Shown here: one piece after another, positions 42,138 through 52,121 of the stretch
Numbering within the stretch: the stretch's first letter is position 1
Layout of the letters: each line of letters opens with the position of its first letter
Origin: Leishmania infantum JPCM5
Taxonomy: Eukaryota > Euglenozoa > Kinetoplastea > Trypanosomatida > Trypanosomatidae
Reading direction: 5' to 3'
Assembly (NCBI RefSeq): GCF_000002875.2
Contig: NC_009418.2
Span: 1,038,130 to 1,102,129, forward strand
DNA: 64,000 bases
Notes under the pieces: generated by a model
Seen by the model: only the letters and a program-made list of their open reading frames with translations
Databases searched by the model: none
What the model was told of the DNA's origin: nothing
Made by a program: the position numbers and the translations under genes

Positions 42138-43895
42138 GTTGCCGAGAATGCTTCTCCCCCCTCCGTTCCCTCCTCATGGAAGTCGACGCTTTCCCTCTTT
42201 TTGGGTATTCGTCTGGTGTGCGCGTGCGTGCGTATAAAGGGCTTGTCGCAGTGGGGCAGTGGTGTGTGTTTGTGTGTGCCGCATCGGGACTTGGTGAGTG
42301 CGCCGCTTGTGCGGCACTAATCGCAGCAGCCTCTGCTGTGCGCTGTCGCCGCGCATGTGGAATTCCCTTGCGTGCGGTGCCAGCCTGCGCCTAACTGGTG
42401 ATGCGGCGAGGCGCCTGGAAAGGAAACAAATGGCGACGGTGAGCGATGCCCCCGTGAGACTTGTGACCGCCATTGCGGTCGGCTTCTCTCTCTGTTGTTG
42501 TTGGTGTTGGTCGTTGCTGGGATACTGACGTGTGTTGTGGGTGCGCCGGGGCGCTCGTGTTTTTCCCGACAGGGGCAGCGCGCGCGCTCTCGTGTGTTGG
42601 GGTTGCTCGCTTCGTTTTATTATCATTATTAAATGTGTGCCTCCCTCCCTAAGACGGAGAAAAAAAGCCAACAAAAACTAACCGAAGAGGACAACACAAG
42701 AGACACACGTGGTGCCGATGGACGCCAACACACAAATAACAAACGAGCCAAGAGAGACTGCCACACAGAGACCTTAAGACAGCAAAGGGCGCTGGGCGCA
42801 GCGAGTCGTGCGTGTGTGTGTTTGTGGTAGTAGTGGTGGTGGCGGTGGGAAATGCAGTATGCTACCACCGACTGTCTCGTGTGGCAGCCGTGATTCCGCC
42901 AAGCGACTCCGGCAGCGACAAGGCTGCGTCGCCTTTCGCTTTCTTGCAGGATACTGTTTGGACGCGCCATGAAGAAACGCAGGCTGTGGGATGCAGGTAG
43001 AGAAGACCGGCCAGTGGCGTGCGTTCCAGCCAGCTCTCCCACCTATGGCTTTTACCCTCTCGTCTTTGGTCTTCACAGGCCATGGCCATCGCGCCGTCTC
43101 TACCGTGACGCGTATCGACTCCATCGCACCTCCCAGCTGCATCGTGTGCCTGCGATCCCCTCTTTCAATCCCATCATCTTTCTTTTCTTGTCCTTGTATC
43201 ACTGTATTTCTCTCGGCCTGCACACTCTTTTGCTTCGGCTTTTCAGCTGTGGAATCGGCAGTGGAGAGCGCAGACAAGCACGTACACGTGAACATAAGGA
43301 GCGGCAGCGTGCTTCGACTGTTTTGGCCTTGTAGGCGCGTGGGTTTGTTAGTTTACCTGAGTCTGTGGGCGTTCGTGTGCCGCACCACTGATACATACAT
43401 AGACACAAACACACGGTGACACCAGTTTATATGCTGTGGTGTTCTGGGCACGGGACCCATCACCGGTGCGCGACCACTGCTCAACTCCGCACCCACCTTC
43501 ATTTTTTTTTTTGGTAGCCCTGCGCTGATCTCTCTTCTTGCTGTGCCTTTCTGTCTTGCTCACTCTCTGCGTGTGTTCGCGTGTGTGTGTGTGTATCTCC
43601 GCTTATCGTGTACACTTGACGCGTGTCGTGCGGTAGAGGCCACGAAGGGTCGCTCGAAACGTTTGTGCGCGAGCATTTACCGTTTTCCAGGGTCCGTTGG
43701 TTCTTTGTGCGCCGCTCATTTGTGCTCGTCTCTTCTCGTAATAACCGTGCGTCTCCCTTTGTACTCCGTTGGGGCTCTCGGTCTCGCTTTCGGCCCCTGC
43801 CGTGTTTTTCTTTTGTCCTGCTTTGACCTGCCGTGCGACACGGTGTCGTACAGCGAGCGCATCACCGACAACCTCTCGTGCAAATTCCGCGCGCC
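42138..43895. other. Intergenic region between eIF3g and PH-like gene
   Basis: No gene is supported. Features are GT-rich sequence near 42240-42290, A-rich 42655-42760, a TGG-rich stretch near 42815-42850 and a T-run at 43502-43513. A T/C tract ending with AG at 43852-43853 is the likely acceptor for the next gene. Confidence 0.6.
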
Positions 43896-45251
43896 ATGTC
43901 TTCCAGGCGCGGCCGCCAGTGGCAATCACCGAGCGGGGGCGACGACAACGGCCTTTGGCGCGACTCATCTGCGAGATACTCCAGCAGAGCGCACACAAAG
44001 CCGCTGCGCTACGGCAACGGAGGTGGATTCCGCAGCAATGACTCCAGGAGGACAGTGGACACGTCGGACCGGTACTGCGACATGTATACACTTCAATGGG
44101 GCTGTGCATCGTCGAGTGATGGGGCGAGGGCCGCTCGAATCGGGGAGGTACAAGTTGGATCCACGTCTCGAGATTGCCGGCGACGAGACGCTAGTCGCGG
44201 CAGCGGAGTGAGTGGGCCGGGCGCCCGAGGAAGGAGTGTACGTGGTGGCAACAGGCAGTACGACGCGCCCTCCTCGTGGTCTACATCGTCCTACACCTAC
44301 TCGTACTCAGGCAGTGACGCCAACAACGGCGACTCCTCGAGTGAAGAGAGAGCACGGGACCAGAATAGGGTCTATGCTGGCTCGCGTGCACGAAAGCGGC
44401 AGGAAACGAAATCGTCGCGGCCAACGCCACTCGGAAGTGCCAGATCCCCAATACGCGTCACGCCCACTGGGCCCCCTCCGCTGGACGCGCCGCCGCCCGG
44501 TGCGATCCGGTGGGTGGACGATGGCCGTAGAGGCAGAGAGGTGTACCGCGGCGAGAACGAGTCCAAGGCTGGCTCACTGTCGCGCCAGCACACCGACGCG
44601 GATGAGCAGGACGCTGCGATGATGAAGCCGGCGGCGTCGCTCCGACCCCTTTTGTCGGCCAGGACACCTTCACTGCAGCCGACTGGCATGCTGCGGCGTG
44701 TCATCGCAGCCGTTGCATACTACCGCGGTGTTCCTCCGCCGCCGTCCGTCCCACCGGAGGTGATTCTCGCTTTTGACGAGTACGTTTCGCGTGGGTCGGT
44801 GATGCTGAAGTTCGCTTCTCGTGGCCCGCCTCACCAGCGCTTCTTTGCGATTCGCTTCCTGGACGTCATGGCGGGCTCGATACGGTTGGGCTGTGGGCGG
44901 GCATATGACCAGCGGCCGAGCATTCTCCACGCGGTATTGTCATGGTATCGAAGCGCGTCCAGTCGGCGCATGATTCGCTTCTTGCCGCTGCACGACTTGA
45001 TCGAGGTGAAGGCGGACGGGGCAGATCACCGGTACGTTCGCCGGCGAACGGTGCAGCCCGGCCTCTTACGTGGCCCACGCTCGGGACTCGTGACAACGTA
45101 CGTGCGCGCTGACTTCATTGTGCAGTTTCGCTTCTGCTCACGCCTTTCGCGGGCAGAGGAAACACTGGCGCTTATGGCAGAAAACCGCACCCAGTATTTG
45201 GCATGGCTCGTGGTGGGCTCATTCATTAGCCAGATCGGCGAAATTTACTAG
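43896..45251 (+). CDS. Protein with basic disordered N-terminus and possible PH-like C-terminal domain
   Basis: This 451-residue protein is of unknown function. Residues 1-255 are Arg/Ser/Gly-rich and look disordered (MSSRRGRQWQSPSGGDDNG, many RG and SR pairs), ending in a Pro-rich patch (PTGPPPLDAPPPG). The C-terminal ~165 residues (about 285-451) have folded-type sequence: SVMLKFASRGPPHQRFFAIRF, then IRFLPLHDLIEVKADG, then FIVQFRFCSRLSRAEETLALMAENRTQYLAWL. The run of alternating strands ending in an amphipathic helix that holds a Trp fits a pleckstrin-homology-like fold, common in kinetoplastid cytoskeletal proteins. This is pattern-based inference. Start 43896 follows the predicted acceptor. 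Confidence 0.7.
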   Translation: MSSRRGRQWQSPSGGDDNGLWRDSSARYSSRAHTKPLRYGNGGGFRSNDSRRTVDTSDRYCDMYTLQWGCASSSDGARAARIGEVQVGSTSRDCRRRDASRGSGVSGPGARGRSVRGGNRQYDAPSSWSTSSYTYSYSGSDANNGDSSSEERARDQNRVYAGSRARKRQETKSSRPTPLGSARSPIRVTPTGPPPLDAPPPGAIRWVDDGRRGREVYRGENESKAGSLSRQHTDADEQDAAMMKPAASLRPLLSARTPSLQPTGMLRRVIAAVAYYRGVPPPPSVPPEVILAFDEYVSRGSVMLKFASRGPPHQRFFAIRFLDVMAGSIRLGCGRAYDQRPSILHAVLSWYRSASSRRMIRFLPLHDLIEVKADGADHRYVRRRTVQPGLLRGPRSGLVTTYVRADFIVQFRFCSRLSRAEETLALMAENRTQYLAWLVVGSFISQIGEIY

Positions 45252-46693
45252 GACCGAAACGAAGAGCGTTGTGCCTTGAAAGGGTGGGGTGATGGCTTGT
45301 TGTGACACAGTGTTGCTATGTGTCTGTAGGCTTGTGCGCGCGTGTACGCTCAGTGCCGCACTCCTTTCTCACTTGGCTCCTCCACTTGGGCGACATGAGT
45401 TTCCCCTCCCTCCCCCTCCCCCCTGTGTCCTCGGAGGCGGTGCGTGCCCCTCGTTCTGCTGCTGTACAGCTCTAACTTTGTGTTCTTCCCTTCCCCCCTG
45501 TGTACCACTACACTTGTGATCGTGGCGAGGCCTCAGCAAGCTGCCTCCACCTTCGAATTCAACATGTTGATGATGCCGACGAGTAGAACGCCCGCGTTTA
45601 CTGGAGTTCAGCTTCTCTCAAGCTCTGCCATTCGCCGCCTAGGTTTCTGTTCGACGCTATGCAACGAAGGCCGGCAGGGGTGGGGGTGTGGTAAGCTCGT
45701 AGTAGCAACTCGCCATGCCGCCCTTGCCTCACCTTGAGCAATCGTGGTAGGCAGCTGACAGGAAGGACACTCACGCCTGCACGTCCTTTATGGGGGGGGG
45801 GCATTGATGTGTCCTTTCTTTGTGTGCATGTGTATGTTTTGTTCGTTGGGTTTATGGCCGCCCCGCTGCGACGGTTTCCTTGTTTTGTGTGAACTGTTCG
45901 CCATCGTGTCGAATGCTGCCCCCGTGCTTTTGCGTAGGAGCAGCTGTAGTGACATAGTGAGTAAACACACCTTGAAGCAACCAACCGCGTTCTCGCCCTC
46001 TTCTTTCAACGTCCCCCTTCTCGCTCCCTGACCCCCTCCTTCTCTCGGATGTTCTCTCTCTGCCGCTTCATGCTATTTCTCACCCACGAAAAAAAAACTA
46101 TATGTACACGCATATATCGTTCTTCACGGCATTGCCGCACGCGGCACTCTGCCACAGCCGCTTCGTTCACATCGCAGTGGATATTCACAAACGCGAACAC
46201 ACACACACACACACACACAGGCCGAGGGCACTGAAGGATCCAGCGCACTCGCTTGCACAGTGCTCGCCCCTCTCTTCTGCGTGGCTGTCTTTTGTTTTTC
46301 ATACTTTGTCTTTCCGTTTTTTTCGCGAGCGTTTTGGGTTGGATTTGTGAGGGAGAAGGCGCGGGGGAGCGGTGGGGCGCCATGTTAACCCTTCTCCCCA
46401 ACCCAATCTCACTTCCTGTGCGTTCCTGTCTTATGTCTTTTTGCCGTGTTTCAAACTGGTCACGCTTTTTTTTTGCCTCCCTCGCCATTACGAGAGCGCT
46501 TCTTCCCTGTTAGCGCCCAGCAACGAACAACCCTTTGCGAGTGCGCGCTTCTCTCTCGTCTCGCTCTCGTTCCCCATAATCTTTTCCCATTGCCCGTCGC
46601 ACACGCACATAAGCTCATTCGCGACATCCACCATCTGCGCGCAACCACGAGAAATCGACGAGGGAACAACAACACCAACACAGAGAAGCAAAG
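45252..46693. other. Intergenic region before the MFS gene
   Basis: No gene is supported. A G run at 45792-45800 and a CA microsatellite at 46198-46220 stand out. Pyrimidine-rich sequence at 46560-46600 followed by AG at 46612-46613 is a candidate acceptor. Confidence 0.6.
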
Positions 46694-48715
46694 ATGCAGA
46701 CAACTGCTGCCAATATGGTTGAGGTGGTGAGGCACTACACGGCGAATCTCCGTACTTTCTTCACCATCCCGCCGCTTTCCGAGTCCATGGCCGGCGTTAT
46801 CATTCTCTTCGTCTTCATGAACAGCATGGCCACCTCCATCTGGATGTCCAACGCGTGGCCGCCATTCGTGTACCTTCTCTTCAACAATAGCAACCTTGCC
46901 GTTGGCGTTGTTGCGGGTGTCAACGGCTTCTTCGAGCTGTCCTGCGCTATTGTCAGCGGCCACATCGCGGACAAAGTCTGGGGCCCGTCTCACACGCTCA
47001 TCTTTGCGGTACGATTGGGCATGGTGAAACTCTGCATTGTCGCCCTGGCAATCTGGATGAAGCATCATTGGCTGCTCATTGTCGCGCAAATGTTTGAGGG
47101 CTGCTACATGGGGCTGAACCTCACGTGTGTGGAGTCCGTGTTTGCGCAGTGCCTGCGCACGGGCGAGCGCGACCGACTCTACAGCTTAAAATTCAGCGTC
47201 GAGTCTGTCGGTCCCATTGTGGGGCTCATTTCGTCTCTGTTTCTCTACTTGATTGTTGGCACAGAATGGAACGTTCAGGTGCTGCAGATCGTCATGACAT
47301 GCGGGGTGGCGCTGCACCTGATGTCCATGATCATCTTCTCGAAGTTGTTTGTGGCACTGCCGTCCCACCTAGACGAAAAGCGGAAGGCTGCCGCGGCGAC
47401 GGATATTGTCCTCATCGACGACATCCACTGCGAGGGCGGTGGTGTGCCCAGCGCACCCGTTCGCACGTACAATGTGGAGGAGCGGCGTGTCACGGACGCG
47501 GCGGGCCATGAAGGAGAGGTAGATGAGGAGTTGTCGCCGTCGAACCTCGTGCAGAGCGACAAGACGGACACCACGGATTGCGCTCCCTCATCTATCACAT
47601 ACCCGACGAACAACAGTTGCTCTCCTTCGCTAGTGAGTCACTATGGGCCCTCAGTGTGTGCCACCCGCAGCACGGATGCTGCTTTGCTGCGGAACAAGCA
47701 GGGTACGACGGCTGTGGGGATGGAACCGTACCAGCAGGCCGCCTCGGCTGGCGAGGGAGCGACGAGCGTTGCGGTCGGTCCGGATAGCGCTGGCAACCCA
47801 ACGTCGCTCATCCATACCCGGCAAGGTGGTCCAAGCTCACTAGTGGGCATCCACAACATCCCGGCCGGCACGCACATCGAGTACGTGGACCACGAGTACG
47901 AGGAGGCTTCCGCCTGCCGCCGCAGGGTGATGGACTGCTTTCCATTGCGTATCTACCCTATGGCCATTGTCGCGTGCGATGTTGTCCTTTTGTTGGGCAG
48001 CGGCATGATAACACGATACTTACCGCTGTTTTTGATGAAGAACTACAACGTGTCCCTGGCCACGATTTGCGTGCTGAACCTGTTCAACTCGTTCTTGATC
48101 ACGCTTATGGCCATCATCAACGGTTTCATCGGCAAGCGGTACGGCCGCATTCGCGCTGCGATGCCACCCAAGGTGATCGGTACCTTTTTGCTGCTGTACA
48201 TGGCGCTGGCGCAGAAGACGCGGTACGGTTCGAAATTCTGGATGTCCCTGGCGTATGTATTCCGCAATGCCTTGATGAACTGCACGGTTGGACTGTCTCG
48301 CGCGCTCATTATGGATTTAGTGCCCGAGCATCGCCACAGCCGGTGGAACGCGCTGGAGTCGGTGCAGTCTGCGGGTTGGTCGGGCTCGGCTATCCTCGGT
48401 GGCCTCATGGCGGACAAGTTCGGCTACGGCGCAGCCTTCGTCTTCACGTTCTTCTTCCACTTCTTTTCCACATCGGCGCTGGTACCTTTCACAGTGCGAA
48501 ACGACGCACGCTTGCCGCAGCCGGTGCTCGTTTACGACGGTCCTCCTCCACAGACGTCGGTCCACGAACAAAGAACGCGGGGGCTCTCGTCACCGACGCG
48601 GATGCCCTCGCCGCCCCCGCTGACGACTACGACGAAAGTCGCGGTGGCAGAGCTGGCGACTGAAAATGTGCGCAGAATAGCTTCGTGCACTTCGGTGAAT
48701 CGAGAAGCTGAGTAA
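46694..48715 (+). CDS. Major facilitator superfamily transporter
   Basis: This 673-residue membrane protein has two six-helix halves. The first spans about residues 30-217, with a GHIADKVWG loop between TM2 and TM3, the classical MFS position for a GxxxDRxGR-type motif. The second spans about 415-605, with GFIGKRYGRIRAA at the equivalent place and RWNALESVQSAGWSGSAILGGLMADKFGYG late in the domain. Between them is a ~195-residue loop (about 218-414) rich in Ser, Thr, Asp and Gly, probably cytosolic and disordered. A Pro/Thr-rich tail follows the last helix. Substrate cannot be assigned; the second-half wording resembles uncharacterised MFS proteins of plants and protists. Start 46694 lies in an A-rich context and precedes an N-terminal hydrophilic stretch. 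Confidence 0.88.
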   Translation: MQTTAANMVEVVRHYTANLRTFFTIPPLSESMAGVIILFVFMNSMATSIWMSNAWPPFVYLLFNNSNLAVGVVAGVNGFFELSCAIVSGHIADKVWGPSHTLIFAVRLGMVKLCIVALAIWMKHHWLLIVAQMFEGCYMGLNLTCVESVFAQCLRTGERDRLYSLKFSVESVGPIVGLISSLFLYLIVGTEWNVQVLQIVMTCGVALHLMSMIIFSKLFVALPSHLDEKRKAAAATDIVLIDDIHCEGGGVPSAPVRTYNVEERRVTDAAGHEGEVDEELSPSNLVQSDKTDTTDCAPSSITYPTNNSCSPSLVSHYGPSVCATRSTDAALLRNKQGTTAVGMEPYQQAASAGEGATSVAVGPDSAGNPTSLIHTRQGGPSSLVGIHNIPAGTHIEYVDHEYEEASACRRRVMDCFPLRIYPMAIVACDVVLLLGSGMITRYLPLFLMKNYNVSLATICVLNLFNSFLITLMAIINGFIGKRYGRIRAAMPPKVIGTFLLLYMALAQKTRYGSKFWMSLAYVFRNALMNCTVGLSRALIMDLVPEHRHSRWNALESVQSAGWSGSAILGGLMADKFGYGAAFVFTFFFHFFSTSALVPFTVRNDARLPQPVLVYDGPPPQTSVHEQRTRGLSSPTRMPSPPPLTTTTKVAVAELATENVRRIASCTSVNREAE

Positions 48716-49907
48716 GGCATATCGGAAGCGAACGTAGAAGAGAAAAAATGGCGTCTGCTGCGGCAGCCTTGCGCACCAAACAACAGCATGCCTGCTGGCT
48801 TGCGTGCTTCTCTCTTTTTTTTTGAAATCGCTACTCTGTTGCCTGTGGAATATATATGTATATGCATATACTCTCTCTGTATTTCGAAGGCCATATATAT
48901 ATATATATGTATTGATTTGTAGCGTCCTCCCTCACAGCAACGGAATGCCGCAGCAACAAGCTGCATGTGCGGGGAAAGGGGGCAGTAGGCTGAGGTGTGG
49001 AAGCCTGTAACGCGGTTTACCATTTCTTGTAAGTTTTCAGTCGACTCTTTTCCCAGTGCGACGATTATGTCGCGCAGAGGATGAGACGCTTTCGCCGACT
49101 GCAGCGACTACACAACGCTGCCGCTTTTCCCCTCCCTTTTCCAACAACAAAACAACGATAGCGACGATAACAAGAAGAAAACGTACAGAGCTTGTGGACA
49201 CCAAAACCAACAGCAAAGTGGGGGGAGAGTCGATGGGGGTCGTGAGGGAAAACGACGAGGATGTTTCGCGCGCGTGCCACTCTCCGGGCCCTTCACGGGG
49301 CTGCACATCCACGCACGCAAACGCTTAGGCAAACACCGTGTAGGTGGGCAGCGGTGGTTTCAGGACGGACTAACCTGGCAGCAAGGACGAAGTGAGTGAC
49401 GGGGTTGGTGGTGGTGGTGGCACGTGAGCGGTGTCTTTTAGGCAGACAGATTGACACCGACATCTCGGTTGATGGCCACCCCGCCCTTCCTCTGTCGTCA
49501 GCGCCTGCCATGGAAGCTGCTATAAGTGCCGACGGTCTACTTTCCCTTGGTGTTCTGTGTCTGTCTCTGCGCCGGCCGCTTCACTCACACCTTGCGCCTT
49601 TTATTCACCTTCCCGCCCCTCCTATCCCTCCCCCTCCCCGCGTCATGCCCATTTTGCGGATGCGCAGGCGAGAGTAGTCGCGGTACAACCAGCGGAAAGG
49701 AGGAGGAAACAGCCACAGAGAAGAAACCTCAAAACCGCTACCAAAACGACGCACGCCGCCAAGCCTGCCCTCTTCTTGTCTGTGAGACGGCGCTTCTTCG
49801 AAGCTCATGACATTACTCTGAAGACGTCTACCTGTTTTCACTGTTTATCCAGTTGTACGAAAAAAAAAACAGGTGCGCCGAGTGCTCTCTACATAGCGTA
49901 CGGCGAC
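48716..49907. other. Intergenic region with AT palindromes
   Basis: No gene is supported. Two AT palindrome tracts at 48849-48870 and 48892-48912 lie about 150 bases after the MFS stop and could pair with each other. Purine-rich sequence occupies 49180-49260. Confidence 0.6.
49829..49852 (+). promoter_or_regulatory. Predicted spliced-leader acceptor for GPI16-like gene
   Basis: A T/C tract ends in TTTATCCAG, AG at 49851-49852, 56 bases before ATG 49908. Confidence 0.5.
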
Positions 49908-52121
49908 ATGCATCTTTTGGAGCGGCGGCCGAGCGCTTCGGGTGTGCTACTTGCCTTTGCCGTTGTCGTGCTCACATGGGTGGCGGCGGCAGTGATGGCT
50001 CCCTCGCACCCCTATGCAGCTAATACGTCGCGCCGGTACTCAATGATGGTCGAAGAACTGACGGGCAGTCTCGATGAGAGAGGCACCACCCCTACTCTGG
50101 TGTCCGTGGCAATGGAGATGTCTCTGACGCTGCCGGCGAAGCCTGGCGCCGCCGCGGTGTGGGAGGGCGACGCCGAGGCGAACGAAATCGACGACGCCGC
50201 AGTCCAGCACTTGACTTTTGACGATGACTTTGACCCAATATGGTACTACGTGCTGCGTCGCCGCGGCTTCGAGCGCCTTGAGTGGTGCGGGTGCGGCGGC
50301 AAGTGGCGGCCCGAGTGGTCCATACCGAAGGCACACCAGCGCCGCGGCGGCGACGCGGCGGCACTGTCAGCCGAGCATGAGAGTAACAGCGTTTTGTTTG
50401 GCCGTCTGCGGCGCCTTCTCGCTCACCACGCCGTTTGCACCTACTCGTCTGTCTCCTTCTGCGGCGCCAGTCACGAACGGGGCGCGGCGAGCCAGTTTCA
50501 GTGGGCCGCTCAGTTTGTGTCGACTCTGACCTCGTCGCCACTGAGCTGGACCGCAGCGACGCCCCGGCACTCGCGACCAAACGGGATCGTCATTCAACGC
50601 GACTCCTCACACGCTAGCGGCGGCGAGGATGCGTACTGGTGCTCGTACCACCTCGTCTACCACGACACTCTATGCACGCAACACGTGAGCCCTCTGCTCA
50701 ACGGCGGCCGCTCCGGCCGCGGCGTGCAGGAGGGGCTGCCTCGAGGCATCTTCAAGGCAGCGTTCCCATCATTCGTTAAGTACTTTGGCGCCCCGTTTCA
50801 GCATTTCACCGTGAAGGCGACTCAAGAGCGTCTCCCTGGGAACAGCGCGGCTGCGCAGCCGCCGACGGTGCGACTGAAGGTCGAGGTTCGCATGAGCATG
50901 GTGGTAGGTGAGGCGTCGGACTTGGAGGCGCTGAGCGAGGTGTGGTCGCGCGAACTGCCTGCCTACGCGCGGGATGGCCGCCTTCAGGTGCACATCGGCC
51001 CTGGCGGGCTCTCTCAACACCTGCGCAGTGCGCTACCAACCGCGGCGATAGTTTCGTCCCCGAACGAGGGGCAGGCGAAAGCGACGCCGCAGCGGCAGGC
51101 GTCGGCCTCTGCGAGTCTGTTGTCTCGGATTGGCTGCTCCCCAGAGGTGCAGTACGAGGTGCGTACCCACGGCAAGGATCACGGCTATTTGACCGTGAAT
51201 CTACAGCCGTCTCTAGTCTTACTTGACGCCCACGCTGGGGTAGACGCTGAGAAGCGCGAGGGCTCGGACGGTGCCGACGAGGAGTCGGCGCTGCAGCACT
51301 CGTTCCTCCTCCGCGAGGGCGACGTGGTCCGCACCCTTCTGCTTTTTCCTCTGCATCTTGTGCGCCCTTCCCTGTACAACATGGAGTCTCTACTCGGCAC
51401 CACGTGCATTGTCCACGCTCACGCGGACGTCGTCTCCAACACGCTAGCAGTTCTCCTCGAGACGACCGTAACGCCGGTGCACGTCGCCGCCTACGAGGCC
51501 GCGTACGCGCATGCCCGACAGTGCCACGAGATGGCCGGCGGCGGCGGCACCGGTGGCCGAGCCTGTCGCGCTCACGACGGTGTCCTGCTCGGCCGATTCC
51601 AGCTTTTCTTCGGCTGGTCGGCGCTGGGGGATATGCCGCCAGACGACAACAGCAACCGACTTGTGCCGCAGCCTGTTGTGGTAATTCGCCGCGCGGGGAC
51701 CTCGGCGGACCTCGGCGCGGCGGAGACGTCATCCCAGTCGGATTTCTGTCACGCTCAGCGTCGCCACGTCGCTTCGGTCGGCTCTATACCCCAGCTCGAT
51801 CACGAAGACAGCCTCGCCGCCTTCCAGCTGCTCAGCCGCAGCCACGGGTGGCGGGACGACAAAAAGGGGTCCCTGTCTGCCGCGCTGGCGAATCTCAAGG
51901 AGGATGACGCATGCATTTACTGGGTGCGATCCACCGTGTCGAGCGGGACGACGATCCCAGGCCCTGATGGCGCCATGATCTTTAATGTGCTCTCGCTTGG
52001 GCTTTTTTTCTTGGCTGTTGCTGCAGGCATGCTAACGCGGCTGACAAGGCGCTTGACGTGCAAGAGAGAAGATCTCGTAAATTTACTCCCGCAGGAAGGC
52101 GCCACCACCGTCGTCAAGTGA
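49908..52121 (+). CDS. GPI16: GPI transamidase subunit GPI16 / PIG-T-like
   Basis: This 737-residue protein has an N-terminal signal or anchor segment (about residues 13-32; VLLAFAVVVLTWVAAAVM), a long lumenal part and one C-terminal membrane span (about 687-712; MIFNVLSLGLFFLAVAAGML). It ends with a basic cytosolic tail, the topology of PIG-T. Local wording parallels PIG-T in order: MMVEELTGSL near the start of the lumenal part, RGFERLEWCGCGGKWRPEW (equivalent to the SLRELHLSFTQGFWR region), YWCSYHLVYHDTLCTQHVSPLLNG (equivalent to the AVLPREVVCTENLTPW region) and PDGAMIFNV before the span. The Cys in the third block may be the one that forms a disulfide with GPI8. The complex attaches GPI anchors in the ER. 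Similarity is low, so a trypanosomatid-specific transamidase subunit is the main alternative. Confidence 0.7.
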   Translation: MHLLERRPSASGVLLAFAVVVLTWVAAAVMAPSHPYAANTSRRYSMMVEELTGSLDERGTTPTLVSVAMEMSLTLPAKPGAAAVWEGDAEANEIDDAAVQHLTFDDDFDPIWYYVLRRRGFERLEWCGCGGKWRPEWSIPKAHQRRGGDAAALSAEHESNSVLFGRLRRLLAHHAVCTYSSVSFCGASHERGAASQFQWAAQFVSTLTSSPLSWTAATPRHSRPNGIVIQRDSSHASGGEDAYWCSYHLVYHDTLCTQHVSPLLNGGRSGRGVQEGLPRGIFKAAFPSFVKYFGAPFQHFTVKATQERLPGNSAAAQPPTVRLKVEVRMSMVVGEASDLEALSEVWSRELPAYARDGRLQVHIGPGGLSQHLRSALPTAAIVSSPNEGQAKATPQRQASASASLLSRIGCSPEVQYEVRTHGKDHGYLTVNLQPSLVLLDAHAGVDAEKREGSDGADEESALQHSFLLREGDVVRTLLLFPLHLVRPSLYNMESLLGTTCIVHAHADVVSNTLAVLLETTVTPVHVAAYEAAYAHARQCHEMAGGGGTGGRACRAHDGVLLGRFQLFFGWSALGDMPPDDNSNRLVPQPVVVIRRAGTSADLGAAETSSQSDFCHAQRRHVASVGSIPQLDHEDSLAAFQLLSRSHGWRDDKKGSLSAALANLKEDDACIYWVRSTVSSGTTIPGPDGAMIFNVLSLGLFFLAVAAGMLTRLTRRLTCKREDLVNLLPQEGATTVVK

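Noticed and set aside
42430..42528. 32-codon ORF starting MATVSDAPVRLV downstream of eIF3g
   Set aside because: Ends in a Cys/Trp/Leu run read from a TGT/TTG repeat and is not tied to a clear acceptor site.
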